A DNA stretch of 7,091 nucleotides from an uncultured Lentisphaeria bacterium (GTDB lineage Bacteria > Verrucomicrobiota > Lentisphaeria > Victivallales > UBA1829), in the NCBI GenBank assembly GCA_905211485.1, contig CAJMAW010000143.1:1-7091 (forward strand). The letters are read 5' to 3'. Shown one piece after another: positions 1-4,532 of the stretch. The notes under the pieces are model-generated. The model had not been told where the DNA came from, searched no databases, and saw nothing but the letters and a program-made list of their open reading frames with translations. Position 1 is the stretch's first letter. Each line of letters opens with the position of its first letter. The position numbers and the translations under genes are program-made.

Positions 1-1
1 C

Positions 2-817
2 TACGATGACCTCGCCACATGGGAGGGCTTTTACGATGCCGCCGGCAAGTTCTACGACTGGTCGGGCAAGCCCTTCTGCGCGCTGGATTATCCCATCCGC
101 GCCGTGGAGCTCTGCGCCATGGAGCGCGGCAGCGGGGATTTCTACACGGAAAACGGCTGGTACGATACCGACAACGCCGTATTCAAGGAGAGCTGGATGC
201 AGTTCGCCCGATCCCTGGTGCAGGGCCATGTGGTGGTCTCTGACCTCTACTCCAACACCCAGGTGATGACCGGCGATGTGGTGTGCGGCCTCGGCTCCTC
301 CGCCGCCATTCTATATTATAATGATACCGTCACCTACCCGGACAACACGCAGGAGCCCATGGACCTCCATGTGCTGCCCATGCCGAAAACGGCGGGTGCG
401 GACGCTCTGATGACGCAGGCAGGCGTGGGGCTTTGCGCCTACAAGACCACCGCGCAGAAGGCGGAGGCCGCCGCGCTGTTCGTCCGCTGGCTGACGGAGG
501 CGGAGCGCAACCTCGACTTCGTGGCGCAGACCGGCTATATGCCGGTGCGTAGCAATGCCTTTGACGCCATCTCGGATTACGACAATTTCCCAACGCCCGC
601 GGCGGCTTATGAGAGCCTCTATGCCGCGCTCAGGACCATGCGCGAGGACTATGTCCCCGTGTCCGAGCCGCGCTTTGAGGGCTACTACGGCAAGGTCAGC
701 GTCCTCTATGACGGCCTGCGCCGGCTCCAGCAAGAGCTGCCCAAACGTGCCGCAGCCGGTGAGGACATTGACGCGCTGGCGGAGGAAACTTGGGCGTTGT
801 TCTGCTCCATTCGCTGA
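2..817 (+). CDS. Extracellular solute-binding protein (ABC sugar-type), C-terminal part
   Basis: The frame is open from the left edge to a TGA at 815-817. It shows 271 residues of a protein whose family is usually about 420-450 residues, so the signal peptide and N-terminal lobe lie outside the window. Family 1-type binding proteins capture sugars or oligosaccharides outside the cell and hand them to an ABC permease. The match rests on overall pattern: a YNDTVTYPD-like segment, then a stretch reading LPMPKTAGADALMTQAGVG, then FVRWLTEAERN followed by TGYMPV, which is the usual order near the C-terminus of such proteins (loss of density, hinge and 'GYMPVR' region). The C-terminus is helical and rich in Ala, Glu and Arg. 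Glu codons are 15 GAG to 2 GAA, unlike the genes after position 1300. The style is that of gut Clostridia, which is my inference. The next gene starts 35 bases downstream in the same direction, so the two were probably cotranscribed. No permease genes are visible. Confidence 0.8.
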   Translation, partial: YDDLATWEGFYDAAGKFYDWSGKPFCALDYPIRAVELCAMERGSGDFYTENGWYDTDNAVFKESWMQFARSLVQGHVVVSDLYSNTQVMTGDVVCGLGSSAAILYYNDTVTYPDNTQEPMDLHVLPMPKTAGADALMTQAGVGLCAYKTTAQKAEAAALFVRWLTEAERNLDFVAQTGYMPVRSNAFDAISDYDNFPTPAAAYESLYAALRTMREDYVPVSEPRFEGYYGKVSVLYDGLRRLQQELPKRAAAGEDIDALAEETWALFCSIR

Positions 818-852
818 AAAAATCGACTACATCGGAAGGGGTGTGAAGGCCC

Positions 853-1707
853 ATGCCCAGCTTTTTGCTCTCAAAACTGAAGCAAGCGCAGCCTTCCATG
901 CGCCGTCGGCTGTTTCTATACATGGGCGCATTGGCGGCTCTGCTGCTGGCGGTGCTGTTGGTCGCCCTGCTTCTGCTTGGGCAGCTCAAAAGCCCACGGG
1001 CTGAAACGGAGAAGGCTCTGACCTTCCAGATGGGAGCTTTTCGCTCGGATATGGCCTCCCTGTGGCGGAATGTCTCTGTCATGGGCATCCATCTCTCGGA
1101 GGATATGACCGCCATCATCGAGGAGCAGACCTCGGACTTTTCCTCCCTCAACGGAGATGTAGACGCCGTGGGTGCCTTGCAGGAGGCCATGCTGGAGCCG
1201 CTGTGCCAGTATGTGCGGCAGACGGATTGCTCCGGCGCGTTTATCCTGCTGGGCGCTTCACTCAGCTCCGATCCCGCCGTGGATTCCCAGATCAGCGCCA
1301 ACATCGAACTGCAGAAACTGCTTGTGGATCTCTATCTGGGAAAACGGATGTCTTCCGCGGAGCATCCGCAGTTTGAAAAACTCATGGAGGAGATCCGTTC
1401 CCATCTGAACAAATGGTGGACCGTCGGGGAAATGGCCGAACTGTGCAATATGAGCGACGATCAGATGAGACGTCTCTTCATCGCCTCCACCGGCATGCGT
1501 CCGAAGGTCTATGTTGACCGCCTGAAACTCCGCCGCGCCGCGGAAATGCTTGCGGGAACCGATATGAAAATCTCCGAAATCGCCGAAACTCTCGGTTATC
1601 TAGATCCATACCACTTTTCCAGACGCTTCAAAAAAATCATGGGAATTTCCCCTCTGCGTTACCGGGAATCCGCTCCCGACGCCATGCGCTTTTCCGGCCC
1701 TTCCTAA
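853..1707 (+). CDS. Membrane-anchored sensor segment joined to AraC-family DNA-binding domain (probable chimera)
   Basis: This is a 284-residue ORF. Residues 1-19 are basic, residues 20-42 form one strong membrane helix, and about 46-150 look like the extracytoplasmic sensor part of a clostridial membrane signalling protein. From about residue 151 it resembles an AraC regulator: a linker, then an AraC/XylS DNA-binding domain at about 174-275 with two helix-turn-helix units (around 190-212 and 236-258, the latter with the ISEIAETLGY and HFSRRFKK signature). No second membrane helix is visible. With basic residues at the N-terminus the helix should run from inside to outside, which would place the DNA-binding domain outside the cell. 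Codon choice also changes: about 6 GAG to 1 GAA before residue 150 and 3 GAG to 8 GAA after it. I infer two unrelated genes joined in frame somewhere in 1200-1305. The start has GGAAGGGG at 834-841, 11 bases upstream; an ATG at 898 is the alternative. The two domain calls are firm, but that they form one real protein is doubtful. Confidence 0.7.
   Translation: MPSFLLSKLKQAQPSMRRRLFLYMGALAALLLAVLLVALLLLGQLKSPRAETEKALTFQMGAFRSDMASLWRNVSVMGIHLSEDMTAIIEEQTSDFSSLNGDVDAVGALQEAMLEPLCQYVRQTDCSGAFILLGASLSSDPAVDSQISANIELQKLLVDLYLGKRMSSAEHPQFEKLMEEIRSHLNKWWTVGEMAELCNMSDDQMRRLFIASTGMRPKVYVDRLKLRRAAEMLAGTDMKISEIAETLGYLDPYHFSRRFKKIMGISPLRYRESAPDAMRFSGPS
1200..1305. other. Probable junction between two sequence backgrounds
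   Basis: Left of this interval, protein style and codon choice fit the solute-binding protein gene. Right of it they fit the rest of the window. The last GAG-rich stretch encodes the sensor segment near 1193-1200, and the first GAA of the second style is at 1306. No terminal repeat, transposase or tRNA marks the join. The exact base cannot be fixed from this sequence alone. Confidence 0.55.
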
Positions 1708-1730
1708 GGTTTTGGCGGCAGGAACCGGGA

Positions 1731-1761
1731 GGGAGAACGCAAACGTATTCTCCTGTGTTTT
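1731..1761 (+). terminator. Candidate intrinsic terminator after the AraC-type gene
   Basis: GGGAGAA (1731-1737) can pair with TTCTCCT (1748-1754), including one G-U pair, around a 10-base loop. The stem is followed by gtgTTTT at 1755-1761. The hairpin begins 24 bases after the TAA stop of the AraC-type ORF. The T tract is short and not directly adjacent, so the call is moderate. Confidence 0.4.
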
Positions 1762-1938
1762 CCCCTCCGTATGCCGACCGTTCCCCACCCCTGAGGGGAA
1801 AAATTCCGTTCCGGATTCAGAAGAGGAAGGCCTCCTTGTGAGTCTGAAGAAGCAACAAGGATGACGATGATGACGGAACAGGCCCGGAAAATGAACTGGA
1901 GAGAGGCAAAAAAGATTGTTTTTCCCGGGGGGAAGGGC
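1762..1938. other. Non-coding stretch, no gene seen
   Basis: This is part of the 398-base gap between the AraC-type and M42 genes. It holds a short hairpin, TTCCCC (1781-1786) with GGGGAA (1795-1800), without a T tract, and otherwise purine-leaning sequence. I see no ORF with a convincing ribosome binding site on either strand. Confidence 0.5.
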
Positions 1939-1967
1939 TTGTCAGAGCCTGAAAGAAAAGTTATAGT
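1939..1967 (+). promoter_or_regulatory. Candidate sigma70-type promoter for the M42 peptidase gene
   Basis: TTGTCA (1939-1944) and TATAGT (1962-1967) are separated by exactly 17 bases. Transcription would start near 1974, giving a leader of about 130 bases before the ATG at 2106. The element lies directly upstream of a phased repeat array that would overlap the start site. Position and spacing support it; expression evidence is not available. Confidence 0.6.
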
Positions 1968-2011
1968 AGTCTCAAAAGCATCTCACAGCAGTCTCATGGC
2001 AGTCTCATAGA
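1968..2011 (+). repeat. Four tandem 11-bp direct repeats (TCTCA core), candidate operator
   Basis: The units start at 1968, 1979, 1990 and 2001 and read approximately AGTCTCAtagc. The core TCTCA is identical in all four, at 1970, 1981, 1992 and 2003, so spacing is exactly 11 bases, about one helical turn. The array begins at the base after the -10 box and covers roughly the first 38 transcribed bases. A 7+4-base direct repeat with 11-bp period is the known architecture of OmpR/PhoB-family sites, although this core is not the E. coli pho box. In this position binding would most simply repress. The repeat is directly seen; its function as an operator is inferred. Confidence 0.6.
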
Positions 2012-2033
2012 ACAGCTTGAACCACCCACCGGA

Positions 2034-2052
2034 CGGACCTTCAGGAAGTCCG
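2034..2052 (+). promoter_or_regulatory. Small hairpin in the M42 leader
   Basis: CGGAC (2034-2038) plus TT (2040-2041) pairs with AA (2046-2047) plus GTCCG (2048-2052), with one bulged C and a CAGG loop. It sits 35 bases before the Shine-Dalgarno sequence and does not cover it. It could stabilise the transcript 5' region; no known riboswitch fold is recognised. Confidence 0.3.
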
Positions 2053-2086
2053 GACAACATACACTGTTTCGTGTAAAGATTAGAGC

Positions 2087-2094
2087 AAAGGAGG
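2087..2094 (+). promoter_or_regulatory. Strong Shine-Dalgarno for the M42 gene
   Basis: AAAGGAGG ends 11 bases before the ATG at 2106. It is a near-perfect anti-16S match and fixes this start for the peptidase. Confidence 0.7.
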
Positions 2095-2105
2095 ACAAAA
2101 CCATC

Positions 2106-3182
2106 ATGCTTCCCAGTGCAAGTCTGAAGTTTCTCGAAGAATTTCTCAGCAGTTCCGGCCCCTCCGGATTTGAATTCGCCCAGGCCGCCGTTTTCCGCAA
2201 CTATCTTTCCCGTTTCGCACATGAGATCCGGACCGACGTGCTCGGAAACACCATCGCACGGCTGAACCCGGATGCGGAATTCACGTTCATGCTTGCCGGA
2301 CATTACGATGAAATCGGATTTCAGATCGTGAACGTGATGGAGGAAGGACTTCTTTCCTTCCGCGCGGTGGGGGGAATCGACCCGCTGACCCTGCCGGGAA
2401 TCCATGTGGAAATTCTCACGGAGAAAGGGAAGGTTCCGGGCGTCATCGGACGCAAGCCCATTCATCTGCAGACGCCCGACGAACGCAAGGCTCTCCCGGA
2501 AATCAAGGATATGTGGATCGATATCGGGGCGGAGTCGGCGGACGAGGCGAAGGGAAAAGTCGGGATCGGGGATCCCGTCGCGTTCCAGAGCAATTTCAAA
2601 CTGTTGGGGAAGAAGAACCGCATCCTTTCCAAGGGGCTGGATGACAAAATCGGAGCATTCGTCGCGGCTGAGGCGTTCCGGATTCTTTCCGCCAGGAAAA
2701 TCAAAGTCGGACTTGCCTGCGTGGGGACGGTCCAGGAAGAACTCGGACTCCGCGGCGCGCAGACGGGAGCGTTCGGGGTGCATCCGAATGCGGCCATCGC
2801 CATTGACGTCGGCTTCGCCACGGAAGTCCCGGGCATCAGCGCCAACCAGTTCGGAACCCTGGTCATGGGCAAAGGCGCCGGACTCTCGCGAAATGCGGAC
2901 AACAACCCTCCGCTCCTCGCACGCATCATGAAACTCGCCGGCAAAAAGAAAATCCCCTACCAGCTCGAAACCGGACACCGCGCCACGGGAGGAACCGACA
3001 CAGCCGCCATCCAGATGACACGCGGCGGCGTTGCAACTGCCCTGATCAGCATCCCGAACCGCTACATGCACACTCCGGTGGAAATCTGCGATCTCCGGGA
3101 TGTCGAATCGGGGATCAACCTGATCGTGGAAACCGTCGCGTCGCTGAAAGGAAACGAGACTTTCATTCCGGGAATCGACTGA
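2106..3182 (+). CDS. M42-family metallo-aminopeptidase (FrvX/CelM/YsdC type)
   Basis: This 358-residue protein has the normal length of the family. M42 enzymes are cytoplasmic, usually dodecameric, two-metal aminopeptidases that trim short peptides; some were once annotated as endoglucanases. All expected metal and catalytic positions are visible: His66 and Asp68 in GHYDEIGF, the bridging Asp in GLDDKIG (179-180), the catalytic pair Glu211-Glu212 in VQEELGLRGA, Asp234 in IDVGFA, and His322 in the C-terminal RYMHTPVE. The GGTDTAAIQ segment (295-303) is also typical. The part from about 73 to 160 is the inserted PDZ-like domain of the family. There is no signal peptide. A strong Shine-Dalgarno supports the ATG at 2106. 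The gene appears to be a single transcription unit with its own promoter and repeat array. Substrate preference (Glu/Asp, Leu or Lys) cannot be told from sequence alone. Confidence 0.93.
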   Translation: MLPSASLKFLEEFLSSSGPSGFEFAQAAVFRNYLSRFAHEIRTDVLGNTIARLNPDAEFTFMLAGHYDEIGFQIVNVMEEGLLSFRAVGGIDPLTLPGIHVEILTEKGKVPGVIGRKPIHLQTPDERKALPEIKDMWIDIGAESADEAKGKVGIGDPVAFQSNFKLLGKKNRILSKGLDDKIGAFVAAEAFRILSARKIKVGLACVGTVQEELGLRGAQTGAFGVHPNAAIAIDVGFATEVPGISANQFGTLVMGKGAGLSRNADNNPPLLARIMKLAGKKKIPYQLETGHRATGGTDTAAIQMTRGGVATALISIPNRYMHTPVEICDLRDVESGINLIVETVASLKGNETFIPGID

Positions 3183-3248
3183 TTTCTCCGGGACTGGCGC
3201 ACTCCGACTCCTTCCCCCTCCCCTTTTTCCTTTTTCCCGAAGTCTCAC

Positions 3249-3270
3249 CCGGCGGAGAATTTCCCGCCGG
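3249..3270 (+). terminator. GC-rich hairpin after the M42 gene, possible terminator
   Basis: CCGGCGG (3249-3255) and CCGCCGG (3264-3270) form a perfect 7-bp stem with an 8-base loop, 66 bases after the stop codon. No T tract follows; the next bases are purine-rich. It may mark the 3' end of the transcript or pause polymerase, but it is not a textbook intrinsic terminator. Confidence 0.35.
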
Positions 3271-3381
3271 AAGGGCTGATAAGGAAGGATCCGGAAGACC
3301 GGAGGAGGAAGGAAGACGGAAAACGAGGGGGAAAGACGGAAGACCGTGAACGCAAAAATCCGCCATATTCAGGAAAGACAC

Positions 3382-3410
3382 TTGAAAAATGTCCCTGTTT
3401 GTGGTAAAGT
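3382..3410 (+). promoter_or_regulatory. Candidate sigma70-type promoter for the EIIA gene
   Basis: TTGAAA (3382-3387) and TAAAGT (3405-3410) are separated by 17 bases. The start site would be near 3417, leaving a leader of about 35 bases with GAAAGG (3436-3441) 10 bases before the ATG at 3452. Spacing and position are both good. Confidence 0.6.
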
Positions 3411-3451
3411 CCGTCCGGTAACCATCAAACATCTTGAAAGGTTGATTCACG

Positions 3452-3904
3452 ATGAAACCTGAATTTGCCAAGTTTCTGCAACTGGATTCCATTCTCCTCC
3501 TGGAAGGGAATACAAAGAAAAAAGTCTTGGAGGAAATCATCGAACACGCTGCCACCCGCTGCACCATGGACGAGGACCAGCTCCGCGAAGCCATCTGGAA
3601 GCGTGAAAAAATGATGACGACCGGTGTGGGAAAAGGATTGGCTCTGCCTCATATCAGAGTGACGGGGTTCCCCTCGCCGCTGGTCATTGTGGGAATCTGC
3701 AAGAACCCGGTCGAGGACTACAAGAGTCTCGATCAGCAGCCCATCACTCTGATTGTGTTCCTGGCCGCGGACGAACGGGATCAGGAAGCGTATCTGAAAC
3801 TTCTCGGAAGCATTTCCTCCAAGATGAAGGAAGGCAATGTCATGCAGGAAGTCCTGGCAAACAGCACGGACAAAAAGAAAATCTACGAGATTCTTTCCAA
3901 ATAA
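3452..3904 (+). CDS. Stand-alone PTS EIIA domain protein (fructose/nitrogen type, PtsN-like)
   Basis: This 150-residue protein is a single EIIA type 2 domain, the normal size for a stand-alone member. The phosphorylated histidine is His67 in the motif GVGKGLALPH (58-67), preceded by the usual REKMMTTG region. C-terminal strands and helix (LIVFLAADERDQEAYLKLLGSIS) also match. In transport systems this domain passes phosphate from HPr to a EIIB/EIIC permease; in PtsN systems it acts mainly as a regulator of potassium, nitrogen or other transport. No EI, HPr, EIIB or EIIC gene is adjacent, and promoter and terminator flank it closely, so a regulatory role is more likely than a transport role, which is an inference. 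The ATG is supported by GAAAGG 10 bases upstream. The protein is cytoplasmic, with no membrane segment. I cannot assign a subtype such as PtsN versus FruA-derived with certainty. Confidence 0.88.
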   Translation: MKPEFAKFLQLDSILLLEGNTKKKVLEEIIEHAATRCTMDEDQLREAIWKREKMMTTGVGKGLALPHIRVTGFPSPLVIVGICKNPVEDYKSLDQQPITLIVFLAADERDQEAYLKLLGSISSKMKEGNVMQEVLANSTDKKKIYEILSK

Positions 3905-3926
3905 AGAAAGAACAGAAGAAAAGCGG

Positions 3927-3955
3927 GAAAAGATGAGGGGGGTTCTCTTCCTTTT
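3927..3955 (+). terminator. Imperfect purine/pyrimidine hairpin with T tract
   Basis: The bases at 3927-3937 (AAAAGATGAG core) pair with 3945-3955 (CTCTTCCTTTT) with two mismatches around a G-rich loop, and a T run continues to 3957. It starts 22 bases after the EIIA stop and would be the first of two tandem terminators. Sequence is low complexity, so pairing may be partly fortuitous. Confidence 0.35.
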
Positions 3956-3967
3956 TTCCGCCGTCAG

Positions 3968-4020
3968 ACGCCGTACCGGAATGCTGAGGAAGCATCGTCT
4001 GTACGGCGTTTTCCTTTTCT
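3968..4020 (+). terminator. Strong intrinsic terminator after the EIIA gene
   Basis: ACGCCGTAC (3968-3976) pairs perfectly with GTACGGCGT (4001-4009). Inside the loop ATGCT (3981-3985) pairs with AGCAT (3991-3995), giving a long two-part stem. TTTTCCTTTTCT follows to 4020. It lies 63 bases after the EIIA stop and is the clearest terminator in the window. The opposite strand lacks a T tract beyond the stem, so it works in the + direction. Confidence 0.8.
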
Positions 4021-4529
4021 TCTGCATCGTTCTTTTGCAAGGCAGTTTTTTCTGAATTCACGGCATTCCGGAAAAGAAAGGTGCCGTATGTGTTGTAGTA
4101 GAGGGGGGGAAAGAAGAAAAACAAGGGCCTCCTTCGATGCTCCCGCCTTGTTTCCCGGGTGAGTGCGGCACGGAAGGAGGTGGAAAGACTTGCGGAATGG
4201 AAGGAGAAAACGAGGGTGGCGACTTGCCCTTTGAAACAGGAAAGAGTATAGTACCGCGATGCAGGAAAAGGGAACGGATTTCTTCTCCATTTCCGTCATC
4301 GTCATTGGCTTTGAGCATTCTGTATCCGGGCTTGAATTTGACAGCGAATCGGACAGCGTGATTTGCAGATGATAGATTGAGAGAGATGGGAGAATGGTTT
4401 CGAGGAGATTTTCTGCTCTCCCGAGGTGAGATTCCTCCGTCTGAGAAATTGTTTCATCAGCACCGGGAATGACATTGCCGCAGCAGAGATTGATTGTTAT
4501 TGATTTTGGAAAACAAGGGGTTCTCCGCC
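4021..4529. other. Long non-coding region upstream of pyruvate kinase
   Basis: About 510 bases without a convincing gene. It contains a T6 run (4046-4051), a 6-bp hairpin ACGGCA (4060-4065)/TGCCGT (4082-4087), an 8-bp hairpin AAACAAGG (4119-4126)/CCTTGTTT (4146-4153), a perfect Shine-Dalgarno-like AAGGAGGTG (4174-4182), a candidate promoter (4224-4252) and a GGGAGA (4388-4393)/TCTCCC (4417-4422) pairing. Small frames here have odd composition and no recognisable family, so I do not call them genes. Confidence 0.5.
4224..4252 (+). promoter_or_regulatory. Candidate promoter upstream of pyruvate kinase
   Basis: TTGCCC (4224-4229) and TATAGT (4247-4252) are 17 bases apart. The -10 box is identical to that proposed for the M42 gene. 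A start near 4259 would give pyruvate kinase a leader of about 270 bases. A second perfect TTGACA at 4338-4343 has no acceptable -10 box at the right distance. Confidence 0.45.
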
Positions 4530-4532
4530 ATG
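4515..4532 (+). promoter_or_regulatory. Shine-Dalgarno and start choice for pyruvate kinase
   Basis: AAGGGG (4515-4520) lies 9 bases before the ATG at 4530. An in-frame TTG at 4494 would add 12 residues (beginning MLLILENKG) but lacks a ribosome binding site, and those residues fall outside the family's usual N-terminus. The ATG is therefore preferred. Confidence 0.7.

Noticed and set aside
1983..3248. Antisense 421-codon open frame opposite the M42 gene
   Set aside because: It mirrors a gene with all catalytic motifs, its translation has no recognisable domain and an unnatural Arg/Asp/His-rich composition, and it has no ribosome binding site.
4119..4153. AAACAAGG/CCTTGTTT hairpin as a terminator
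   Set aside because: No T tract follows on the + strand, and although the minus strand is T-rich beyond it, no minus-strand gene ends there.
4338..4343. Perfect TTGACA as a -35 box for pyk
   Set aside because: No acceptable -10 sequence occurs 15-19 bases downstream.
4137..4361. 74-codon + frame in the gap before pyk
   Set aside because: No ribosome binding site at 4137, no family resemblance, and the candidate pyk promoter lies inside it.
4494..4529. TTG start extending pyruvate kinase by 12 residues
   Set aside because: No Shine-Dalgarno precedes the TTG, while AAGGGG sits 9 bases before the ATG at 4530, and the family normally starts a few residues before the TKIV segment.
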